Origin: Desulfuromonadaceae bacterium UBA2294
Lineage (GTDB): Bacteria > Desulfobacterota > Desulfuromonadia > Desulfuromonadales > UBA2294
Direction: 5' to 3'
NCBI GenBank assembly: GCA_002345625.1
Contig: DDWE01000080.1
Span: 1 to 31,823, forward strand
Length of the DNA: 31,823 nucleotides
The position numbers and the translations under genes are program-made. Below, piece by piece: positions 16,481 through 23,685 of the stretch. Every line of letters begins with the position of its first letter. Positions within the stretch are counted from its first letter, which is position 1. The notes beneath the pieces are model-generated. The model did no database searches. It was not told the origin of the DNA and worked only from the letters and a program-made list of their open reading frames with translations.

Positions 16481-17788
16481 ATGTTCAAGTTGAAACGGCC
16501 AGTTCTTCTGGCTCTGACTTTACTCGGCCTTTCAGTCTGGTTGCTTTTCAGCGCTGGTAACCGAAATTTTGCAGTCGCTGCATCATCGCCCTACGAGGAC
16601 TTGCGCCTTTTTACTGATGCTCTTGCCCTGATTCGCCACAGTTACGTTGAAGAAGTCGATACCCGTAAATTGATTTATGGCGGGATACGGGGGATGATGC
16701 AGACTCTTGACCCGCATTCAGGCTTTTTGCCACCAGATGCTTATCAGGCGATGCAGGATGACACCCGTGGTGAGTTTGGCGGCGTCGGCATCGAAGTCTC
16801 GATGCGTGATGATGCTTTGATTGTTGTTGCCCCGATCGAAGACACTCCGGCTTTTCATGCCGGTGTTCTTGCCGGGGACCAGATTCTCTCCATCGATCAG
16901 GAGGAAGTCGCCGGACTCGATATCATGCAAGTCATCAGTCTGCTGCGCGGGGATGCCGGGAGTCCAGTAACCCTCAGTCTGAAACGTGGAGATAATGAGG
17001 AGCCTTTGACCGTACAGCTTGAGCGTGAACTTATTCATGTTGATAGTGTCAAGGCTCGTCTCATCTCACCCGGTTATGGATATGTGCGCTTGCTTCAGTT
17101 TCAGGAACGTACGGATGTTGAACTGCAGCAGGCCCTGATTGCTTTGCGCAAGCAAAACAATAATACCCTCGACGGATTAATTCTCGATCTGCGCAACAAC
17201 CCGGGGGGGCTTCTCGATCAGTCGATCAAGGTCGCTGACCTTTTTCTTGACAAAGGGCTGGTTGTCTACACCGAAGGGCGCGACCCGGACAGCCAGTTGA
17301 AGTATATGGCGCACCAGAAGGGGACCGAACCGGACTGTCCGATGGTGGTGCTGATTGATGGTGGTTCGGCAAGTGCCGCTGAGATCGTTGCTGGTGCCCT
17401 GCAGGATCATAAACGTGCAATTTTGCTCGGAACCCGAAGCTTTGGAAAAGGTTCAGTGCAAATTGTAGTCCCGATGTCAGATGGCTCCGGCCTGCGTCTG
17501 ACAACTGCGCGCTACTTTACACCGTTGGGCCGATCGATTCAGGCCCTTGGAATCGAACCCGATATATTTGTGCAGAAAGGGATTCTCCAGGTGGTCTCAA
17601 CCGTGACGGCCCAGCGTGAACAGGATCTTAAAAACCACTTTTCAAGTCAGGCTTCTGATAAAAAAACGTCGGCATCTCCCAGCGATGCCCCGGTCGATAA
17701 AGATAGTAGAGACGACTATCAGCTGATGCGTGCCCTTGACCTCCTAAAGGGCTGGAACTTTTTTGGCAGGACGGCTCCGGCCGCCTGA
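16481..17788 (+). CDS. ctpA: Carboxy-terminal processing protease CtpA (S41A, PDZ)
   Basis: A 435-residue periplasmic serine protease. An N-terminal signal or anchor helix (about 7-25) precedes a PDZ domain (about 100-170) and the S41 tail-protease core. Catalytic Ser 298 (in GGSASAAEI) and Lys 323 (in SFGKGSVQ) are 25 residues apart, as in Prc and CtpB. Such proteases trim or degrade envelope proteins, including peptidoglycan endopeptidases in some proteobacteria. The ATG at 16481 follows AGGAGG (16471-16476) by 4 nt; an earlier in-frame ATG (16445) lies inside the envC-like gene. The placement between an EnvC-like activator and a deacetylase suggests control of wall enzymes (inference). Confidence 0.94.
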   Translation: MFKLKRPVLLALTLLGLSVWLLFSAGNRNFAVAASSPYEDLRLFTDALALIRHSYVEEVDTRKLIYGGIRGMMQTLDPHSGFLPPDAYQAMQDDTRGEFGGVGIEVSMRDDALIVVAPIEDTPAFHAGVLAGDQILSIDQEEVAGLDIMQVISLLRGDAGSPVTLSLKRGDNEEPLTVQLERELIHVDSVKARLISPGYGYVRLLQFQERTDVELQQALIALRKQNNNTLDGLILDLRNNPGGLLDQSIKVADLFLDKGLVVYTEGRDPDSQLKYMAHQKGTEPDCPMVVLIDGGSASAAEIVAGALQDHKRAILLGTRSFGKGSVQIVVPMSDGSGLRLTTARYFTPLGRSIQALGIEPDIFVQKGILQVVSTVTAQREQDLKNHFSSQASDKKTSASPSDAPVDKDSRDDYQLMRALDLLKGWNFFGRTAPAA

Positions 17789-17795
17789 ACCGCAG

Positions 17796-18941
17796 ATGAC
17801 AACAGCGAAAAAAAGTAAAAAAAAGCGTATATCAAACCGTCCGGATGCCACCGGTGATGGACTGAGGCTCCAGATTATCGTCGCCGGAGTGATTCTGGCC
17901 ATTTTATCGCTGGCGGCACTGTATCTCATCCGTGGGCCGCAGATTGAACGGCCGGTCACTCAATCCGTTGATCAGGTCATCGACGATATGGCGGTGGAGA
18001 TTGACAGCCTGCTGTTACGCAGTGGACTGACCCTCGACCAGGTCGATCGTCAACGCGAACCGGGCTTGCTCCGCTATGATATTCGTGGTCCGTTACCGGT
18101 GACGCAGGATCTGGACCGCCTTCGGCAGCGATTGCAACTGCGTGTACACGGTTTGAGCGATCAGCGTCAACCCGAAAGCGGTGAAGTTGCTTATTACTGG
18201 CAGGGCGGTCTGGTCGTGGTGTTGAAATTCGAAGTCGGTGAACAGCCACTGTTGCCGGTAACGCCACCGTTACCGACAAAGCCGCAGGTCGCGATTATTA
18301 TGGATGATCTCGGTCGTAGCGTGGGCAAAGCCAGACAACTTATTGCCCTTGATCTGCATGTCACCTTTGCCATTCTTCCAGGAGAGGCTCAGGCGACTTC
18401 TGTCGCAAAACTGGCTCTGCGCCATGGACAACAGGTCATGTTGCACATTCCGATGGAACCACACGATTATCCGCAGACCAATCCCGGCAGTGATGCTCTG
18501 CTGCTAGGACAGTCCCCTGACGAAATTCGGCGACGTTTGACCCTTATGCTGGACAAGGTACCGAAAGCCTCCGGTGCCAACAACCACATGGGATCACGTT
18601 TTACCGAGTATGGTGAAGGGATGGCAGTGGTTCTGCAGGTTCTGCGAGAGAAGAAGCTGTTTTTTATCGACAGCCGTACCACCTCCCGCTCCATAGGGGG
18701 GCGTGAAGCGGTGCAAGTCGGGGTGCCGGTCGGGGTGCGTGATATGTTTCTTGATAATGTTGCCGAGGTCGACGCGATTCGGGGCGAGATACGCAAGCTG
18801 ATCCGGTTGGCACAGCGTCAGGGCTCGGCGGTCGGGATTTGTCACCCCTACCCGGAAACGCTGGCTGCCCTCCGGCAAGAACGGGACCTGCTTCGTAACG
18901 GCTCAGTTGAGCTGGTCTTTGCTTCGACTCTGGCCCACTGA
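17796..18941 (+). CDS. Divergent polysaccharide deacetylase (COG2861-type)
   Basis: A 381-residue protein anchored by one N-terminal helix (about 24-46) after a lysine-rich cytoplasmic stretch, with a periplasmic NodB-like fold at about 163-375. The family marks are AIIMDDLG (166-173, the DD metal site), LHIPMEPHDYP (216-226), ANNHMGSRF (261-269), FIDSRTT (290-296) and GICHPYPETL (347-356). Members are annotated as divergent polysaccharide deacetylases of largely unproven substrate; wall or surface glycans are plausible. ATG 17796 starts 7 nt after the ctpA stop; a longer TTG start (17763) overlaps ctpA. It ends the plus-strand run and converges on the ParA-like gene with 6 nt between stops and no terminator visible. 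Confidence 0.88.
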   Translation: MTTAKKSKKKRISNRPDATGDGLRLQIIVAGVILAILSLAALYLIRGPQIERPVTQSVDQVIDDMAVEIDSLLLRSGLTLDQVDRQREPGLLRYDIRGPLPVTQDLDRLRQRLQLRVHGLSDQRQPESGEVAYYWQGGLVVVLKFEVGEQPLLPVTPPLPTKPQVAIIMDDLGRSVGKARQLIALDLHVTFAILPGEAQATSVAKLALRHGQQVMLHIPMEPHDYPQTNPGSDALLLGQSPDEIRRRLTLMLDKVPKASGANNHMGSRFTEYGEGMAVVLQVLREKKLFFIDSRTTSRSIGGREAVQVGVPVGVRDMFLDNVAEVDAIRGEIRKLIRLAQRQGSAVGICHPYPETLAALRQERDLLRNGSVELVFASTLAH

Positions 18942-18947
18942 GTGGTG

Positions 18948-20357
18948 TTACTCGTTTTCGACAAACTGTCCGGCAATCCGCTTTATGATGTCATTAAAGT
19001 GGCGGTAGGCTTCTTCGTAGAGTATCTCGTCGGGAAAATCAGAACTGACCTTGCGAATCACCAGCGCGTCACTGCCCAGCCGTTGTCCATCTGTGCACAG
19101 AGTCGATGTCACCAGCTCATAAAGCCGCGACCGTTCCCGGTTGAAAAGTCCCTTGTCGAACTCCTTCAGCTCGAAGATTTTGCGTGATATCTCCAGCCCT
19201 TCCTCATCAAAGCGGTAAAATGCTATCTGTTGCTGGTAAAAGTTCTTGGTGTGCGGTGCCCTGCGCAAGGAAAAATAGGTGTGTTGCGCCGACTCTCTGA
19301 ACAGGTCTATCATCGGGTCATCAGCGCGTACAGGACCGGATTGACTATAGAAATTGCGAAATACGAGCTCATTAAAGCAGCTCTCATCAATGAACGCGCG
19401 CACGGAACCGGAGGTAGACTCAGCATAAAAACCGGCAGGTTTGATCCCCTGATCTGAAATCAGCTGCTGACCGCAGATCAGGCAGTCCGGACGTAATGTA
19501 GCGCTCCGTTCGCGGAAGGTTTCAGCACGCTTGATCTGTGTTTCCTGGAGTGCTTCAGCAATGTCATCAAGGCGCCTCCTGTCTTTGGCGAGCAGACCCA
19601 GCAGGACCTGACGGGCGATGTTTGACATCTGCAGGTGAACCTCGGTGCCGCGTCCATGGGTCAGAATCGGGTAGATTTTCCCTTCCGGATTGGTGTTGAG
19701 CGATTCTACTTTTGGGCTTTTGGCAATAAACCCCTCCATGCAACGATATCCGCGGTTGATGGCGTAGGCCTTGAGTAGCTGATATGGGTCGCGAAATGGC
19801 CCATCGAAGTGAATCCGCGAATCGATCAGGCAGGGGAGGATCCGCAGTGGTGCGCGGCTGAGTTCCTGTCGGTCGAAAAAGTCATAGAGGTGTTTACAGT
19901 TCTCCATCGACGGAGCGTCCTTGATCGGGACAATGACGCGATCGGCCGCAAACAGGGCGTTGCGGGTGAAGATGTCGAGATCGGGACGCGTATCGATAAT
20001 TAATATGCCCCCGAGTTGCGATCCGGTCAGTCCCCGCGCCAGACTGTCATTGCCGGTCAGTTCATCTCGGATCAGGGCGAGTTCGCCATGAGAGGGGATG
20101 AACTGCACGCCAAATTCGCCGGTCTCGACCAGCTCTTCGGGTGTTACACCGCGGAATAGTGATCGAATGTCACCACGCGACCGGCTGCCGCGGATGCGGA
20201 ACATGCGATCGACCGAAAAATGGTTATCGAAGCTGCACAGGGTGACGGGGAGGTCTTCCTGGACTGCCTTGAGGTAGATGGCGAGATTGGTGGCCAGGGT
20301 CGTTTTACCGACCCCTCCTTTTTCACTGGAGATGACCACCACGTAAGGTCGGGACAT
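18948..20357 (-). CDS. ParA/MinD-like ATPase with unrecognised C-terminal half
   Basis: A 469-residue protein. The N-terminal half is a deviant-Walker-A ATPase: KGGVGKTT (13-20, with signature Lys 13 and Lys 18), a switch-like SFDNH (42-46) in place of the usual CDxD, and Walker B GGILIIDTRPD (116-126). From about residue 260 there is no domain I recognise; it contains one CLIC pair (292-295) and an aromatic, charged segment to the end. ParA/MinD proteins usually position cargo on the nucleoid or membrane, but no ParB or cargo gene is adjacent. The ATG at 20357 is supported by an AGGAAG site just upstream. It is transcribed divergently from xseA behind a strong promoter overlapped by inverted repeats, so autoregulation is possible. 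Confidence 0.75.
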   Translation of the reverse strand: MSRPYVVVISSEKGGVGKTTLATNLAIYLKAVQEDLPVTLCSFDNHFSVDRMFRIRGSRSRGDIRSLFRGVTPEELVETGEFGVQFIPSHGELALIRDELTGNDSLARGLTGSQLGGILIIDTRPDLDIFTRNALFAADRVIVPIKDAPSMENCKHLYDFFDRQELSRAPLRILPCLIDSRIHFDGPFRDPYQLLKAYAINRGYRCMEGFIAKSPKVESLNTNPEGKIYPILTHGRGTEVHLQMSNIARQVLLGLLAKDRRRLDDIAEALQETQIKRAETFRERSATLRPDCLICGQQLISDQGIKPAGFYAESTSGSVRAFIDESCFNELVFRNFYSQSGPVRADDPMIDLFRESAQHTYFSLRRAPHTKNFYQQQIAFYRFDEEGLEISRKIFELKEFDKGLFNRERSRLYELVTSTLCTDGQRLGSDALVIRKVSSDFPDEILYEEAYRHFNDIIKRIAGQFVENE

Positions 20358-20388
20358 GAAACTTCCTTTTTGCTGTAGAGATGCGCTA

Positions 20389-20417
20389 TATATAGGGGAG
20401 ACACTCCTATATGTCAA
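20389..20417 (-). promoter_or_regulatory. Near-consensus sigma70 promoter for the ParA-like gene
   Basis: On the minus strand TTGACA (20417-20412) is separated by exactly 17 nt from TATATA (20394-20389). The -35 box is a perfect match and the -10 matches 5 of 6. Transcription would start near 20382, giving a leader of about 25 nt that contains the AGGAAG ribosome site. It is the best promoter in the window by eye. Confidence 0.75.
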
Positions 20418-20433
20418 TCGTAAACCCCTATAT
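20390..20433. promoter_or_regulatory. Inverted-repeat operator candidate between the ParA-like gene and xseA
   Basis: ATATAGGGG (20390-20398) recurs as its exact reverse complement CCCCTATAT (20425-20433), with a third, one-mismatch inverted copy CTCCTATAT (20404-20412) between them. The copies overlap the -10 edge and the spacer/-35 edge of the minus-strand promoter, and the outer copy lies 14 nt upstream of the xseA ATG. This arrangement is typical of a repressor binding site controlling divergent genes. The regulator is unknown. Confidence 0.5.
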
Positions 20434-20446
20434 CTTGTGAGAGGAT

Positions 20447-21652
20447 ATGACTGAATCTTCCCCACCTCTACGCGTCTCCCGGCTGATCGAACTGCTCAAG
20501 GAGACGGTTGAAGACAATTTTATCCAGGTTGCCGTTGAAGGGGAGATCAGTAACCTGTCGCGTCCGGCCTCGGGACATCTCTATTTCACCCTGAAAGACG
20601 AACAGGGTCAGATCAGGGCGGCAATGTTTCGCGGCTCGGCCCGTTCCCTGCGCTTTGTTCCTGAGGATGGGATGCAAGTGGTCTGTCGCGGACGGGTGTC
20701 CGTCTACACCCAGCGTGGCGAACTGCAACTGGTTGTCGATGCCATCGACGTCGTTGGCGCCGGTGGTTTGCAGATCGCTTTTGAGCAGCTCAAGCTTAAG
20801 CTGGCGGCGGAAGGGTTGTTCGCCAGTGAACGCAAGCGACCGTTGCCGGCCTGGCCGCGAACCATCGGTGTTGTCACTTCAGCTACAGGCGCGGTCATTC
20901 ATGACATTCTCCGCGTCCTCGAACGACGTGGAGTCGGCGTCCGGGTCGTCCTTTGTCCGGTGCGGGTGCAAGGGGAGGGGGCGGCAGGCGAGATTGCCGC
21001 GGCGATTGCGACTCTCAACACGGTCGGGGAGGCCGATGTCCTCATCGTCGGTCGTGGCGGCGGTTCCCTGGAGGATCTCTGGGCGTTCAATGAAGAGATC
21101 GTGGCGCGGGCCATCGTTGCATCGCACATTCCAGTGATTTCAGCCGTCGGCCACGAGGTCGATGTGACCATTGCCGACTACGTCGCCGACCTGCGTGCAG
21201 CGACTCCGACGGCTGCTGCTGAGCAAGTCGCCAAAAGCCGACTGGAACTCGAGGGTCATCTCGATCGGTTGCGCTTGCAACTGGCTTCGCAAATGCGTAT
21301 CCGTATCCAGCAGATCCGTCAACGCCTGACCCCAATACAGCAGCGGCTGGTCTCCCCGCAGATGCAGCTGAGGCTCTGGTCCCAGAAGGCCGCGACGCTG
21401 CAGGATCGTCTGCAGCGGGCCACGTTTCGTCTGCGCGAGACCCGGCAGGCTCGCTTGTCGACCCTGGCCGGAAGACTCGATGCCTTGTCACCGCTACGCA
21501 CCCTCGAACGTGGTTATGCCATCGCCCTGCGAGAAGGCGATGGAACCGCAGTCCATGATGCGGCGTCACTGGCTCCCGGTGATCGTCTCCGTCTGCGTCT
21601 GGCGCGTGGCGTGGCGCGGGTTACTGTTGACGAAATTGAGGGGGCGACATGA
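20447..21652 (+). CDS. xseA: Exodeoxyribonuclease VII large subunit
   Basis: A 401-residue catalytic subunit of exonuclease VII, which degrades single-stranded DNA to short oligonucleotides in the cytoplasm with XseB. Residues about 5-100 are the OB-fold. The catalytic domain shows GVVTSATGAVIHDI (141-154), GRGGGSLEDLWAFN (202-215) and the VGHEVDVTIADYVAD stretch (234-248). A long coiled coil (about 262-355) and a short C-terminal RGYAIA element follow. The length is close to the family norm. ATG 20447 has GAGAGG directly upstream. The stop overlaps the ATG of an M23 peptidase gene, which separates xseA from xseB here. Confidence 0.96.
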   Translation: MTESSPPLRVSRLIELLKETVEDNFIQVAVEGEISNLSRPASGHLYFTLKDEQGQIRAAMFRGSARSLRFVPEDGMQVVCRGRVSVYTQRGELQLVVDAIDVVGAGGLQIAFEQLKLKLAAEGLFASERKRPLPAWPRTIGVVTSATGAVIHDILRVLERRGVGVRVVLCPVRVQGEGAAGEIAAAIATLNTVGEADVLIVGRGGGSLEDLWAFNEEIVARAIVASHIPVISAVGHEVDVTIADYVADLRAATPTAAAEQVAKSRLELEGHLDRLRLQLASQMRIRIQQIRQRLTPIQQRLVSPQMQLRLWSQKAATLQDRLQRATFRLRETRQARLSTLAGRLDALSPLRTLERGYAIALREGDGTAVHDAASLAPGDRLRLRLARGVARVTVDEIEGAT

Positions 21653-22509
21653 AATGTTGTGGTTGGCTGTTGCTGATCTTTCTGCTCATAACAGGGCCGG
21701 CGAATGCCGACTGGGACCTGACTCCGGCGAAGGTGGCGGCAGGGGAGGTTGTTGTCCTGCGCTGGCAGGGTGGTGCACCTCCTGATTTTGTTGTTGGCCG
21801 TTTTGCCGATCAACTCTTTTATTGTGAATCGGATGGCAAAGGTGGCCTGTTTGCGCTGATCGGTGTTGATATCGAACAGGTGCTTGGCACGCAGGCCATT
21901 ACCCTGTTGGCATTTGATAAAAATGGGACAGGGGTAAAGACCTCCCTGGCGCTACAGGTCATCGACAAAGAGCGCGGCGTCGATCGGCTTACCCTGCCGC
22001 CGGAAATGGTGACGCCCAAGGATCCTGCGATTCTGAAACGGATTGCCAAGGATAACCAGATGTTGCAGGAGCTCTTTTCGTCTCAGAACGGGTCGCTACT
22101 GGCTGGTCCATTCCGGGTGCCGGTTACCGACCCGGTGAGCAGCCAATTTGGTAAAAAACGCATTTTAAACGGGGTTAAACGCTCGCCCCATTCCGGGACT
22201 GATTTTCGCAGCCCTTTTGGGCGTCCGGTTAAAAGCCCGGCCCGTGGCCGTGTGGTTTTTGTCGGCGATCTCTATTACACCGGCCGGACAGTGGTGCTTG
22301 ATCATGGTGCTGGTCTTTATACCCTTTATGCCCATTTTCAAAAGTCTTCAGTGCGCACAGGTGACGTTGTTGAGCCCGGAGCAGTGCTCGGCAAGGTGGG
22401 GAGCAGCGGCCGTTCAACCGGTGCGCACCTGCACTGGACGGTGCGCTTGCGCGGCAGCCGCATTGACCCCTTGTCGTTGTTGAAGCGCTTTGGGGCTGAA
22501 TCGCCTTGA
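21649..22509 (+). CDS. M23 metallopeptidase with intact LytM active site
   Basis: A 286-residue exported peptidoglycan hydrolase. The signal peptide (1-20) ends ANA|D. An N-terminal beta-rich region (about 22-110) is followed by the M23 domain (about 155-280) with all zinc ligands: His 181 and Asp 185 (HSGTD), and His 260 with His 262 (HLH). The catalytic YAH (His 229) is also present. It should cleave peptide cross-links in the periplasm, in contrast to the degenerate EnvC-like protein 5 kb upstream. It starts within the xseA stop codon (ATGA) and precedes xseB by 42 nt, so it is expressed with DNA-repair and isoprenoid genes. A functional link to the FtsEX-EnvC-CtpA set is possible but unproven. 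Confidence 0.92.
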   Translation: MKCCGWLLLIFLLITGPANADWDLTPAKVAAGEVVVLRWQGGAPPDFVVGRFADQLFYCESDGKGGLFALIGVDIEQVLGTQAITLLAFDKNGTGVKTSLALQVIDKERGVDRLTLPPEMVTPKDPAILKRIAKDNQMLQELFSSQNGSLLAGPFRVPVTDPVSSQFGKKRILNGVKRSPHSGTDFRSPFGRPVKSPARGRVVFVGDLYYTGRTVVLDHGAGLYTLYAHFQKSSVRTGDVVEPGAVLGKVGSSGRSTGAHLHWTVRLRGSRIDPLSLLKRFGAESP

Positions 22510-22551
22510 CGCATGGCTTAGTCACAGTGATAATTACTGACGGAGAACATC

Positions 22552-22800
22552 ATGACTGCAGATAAAGAGACCTTTGAAATTGCCCTGAAAGGACTGGAGG
22601 CCGCCGTCCAGCGCCTGGAAGCGGGAGATCAACCGCTTGAGGAAGCCTTGGCCTGTTTCGAAGAGGGGGTCAAGGCGGTGAGCCGATGCCAGGAACTGCT
22701 GAATCAGGCTGAACTGCGGGTTGAGCAGTTAATGGCCGGCAGTGATGGTAAGCCCGTACTGACTCCATTTGCCCGCTCAGAGAAAGAAAGCGAAGAATAA
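22552..22800 (+). CDS. xseB: Exodeoxyribonuclease VII small subunit
   Basis: An 82-residue helical protein with the XseB pattern: FEIALKGLEAAVQRLE near the start, then LEEALACFEEGV and a CQELLNQAELRVEQL helix. It binds the XseA coiled coil to make the active nuclease. ATG 22552 follows GGAG (22542-22545) by 6 nt. It stops 3 nt before ispA. The xseB-ispA-dxs order is common in proteobacteria. Confidence 0.95.
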   Translation: MTADKETFEIALKGLEAAVQRLEAGDQPLEEALACFEEGVKAVSRCQELLNQAELRVEQLMAGSDGKPVLTPFARSEKESEE

Positions 22801-22803
22801 TAG

Positions 22804-23685
22804 ATGGACCTGAAACAGTATCTGAAGAAGCACACTCAAACGGTCGATGCCGCCCTTGAGAGTTATCTGCCGGGCGAAGACCGACTGCCGCAATCGCTGC
22901 ACAAGGCGATGCGCTATTCAATCTTCGCCGGGGGTAAGCGGATTCGTCCGCTGCTGGCGATCGCCGCTTGTGAGGCTGCCGGCGGCCATGTCGATGCGGT
23001 GCTGCCGGTTGCCTGTGCTCTGGAGATGATTCATACCTACTCGTTAATTCACGATGATCTGCCGGCGATGGACAACGATGACTTCCGTCGTGGTCGACCA
23101 ACCAACCACAAAGTGTTTGGTGATGCCAACGCCATCCTTGCCGGTGATGCCTTGTTGACTGAGGCCTTCGTGCTGCTCTCCGGTGCGGACAGTGGTCCGG
23201 CTGAGGTTCGTTTACAGGTCCTGCACCTTGTTGCTCGCGCTGCCGGATGTGCCGGTATGGTTGGTGGACAGGTGCTCGATATGGAATCAGAAGGGAAACA
23301 GCTCGATCTGCCGACCCTCGAATACATACATATTCATAAAACCGGCGCCCTGATCCGGGCCGCACTGGACGCCGGTGCTTTGATTGGCGGGGCCCGTCAA
23401 GAGACACAACGTCAACTGTCACGCTATGGCGAACTGATCGGTCTTGCGTTCCAGATTACGGATGACATACTCGATGTTGTCGGCGACCAGTCGGAGATCG
23501 GTAAGGATGTCGGCAGTGATGCTGCCCGGGGCAAAGCGACCTACGTCTCGCTGCTTGGACTTCCTCAGTCGCGCCAACGGGCGAACGAATTACGTCACCT
23601 CGCCCTTGAGAGTCTCGCCGACCTTGGTCTTGCTGCCGAACCGTTGCGTCAGATTGCCAATTATGTGGTCGAAAGGACCTCGTGA
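22804..23685 (+). CDS. ispA: Farnesyl/geranyl diphosphate synthase
   Basis: A 293-residue short-chain trans-prenyl transferase that condenses isopentenyl diphosphate with allylic diphosphates in the cytoplasm. The first aspartate-rich motif is DDLPAMD (84-90) and the second DDILD (220-224). GGKRIRP (43-49) and the QITDDILDVVGD stretch fit the family. The two residues inserted in the first motif (DDxxxxD) are typical of bacterial FPP/GGPP synthases. The exact chain length of the product cannot be read safely. It lies between xseB and dxs, overlapping the latter, so precursor supply (Dxs) and chain elongation are co-expressed for quinone and undecaprenyl lipid synthesis. Confidence 0.95.
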   Translation: MDLKQYLKKHTQTVDAALESYLPGEDRLPQSLHKAMRYSIFAGGKRIRPLLAIAACEAAGGHVDAVLPVACALEMIHTYSLIHDDLPAMDNDDFRRGRPTNHKVFGDANAILAGDALLTEAFVLLSGADSGPAEVRLQVLHLVARAAGCAGMVGGQVLDMESEGKQLDLPTLEYIHIHKTGALIRAALDAGALIGGARQETQRQLSRYGELIGLAFQITDDILDVVGDQSEIGKDVGSDAARGKATYVSLLGLPQSRQRANELRHLALESLADLGLAAEPLRQIANYVVERTS

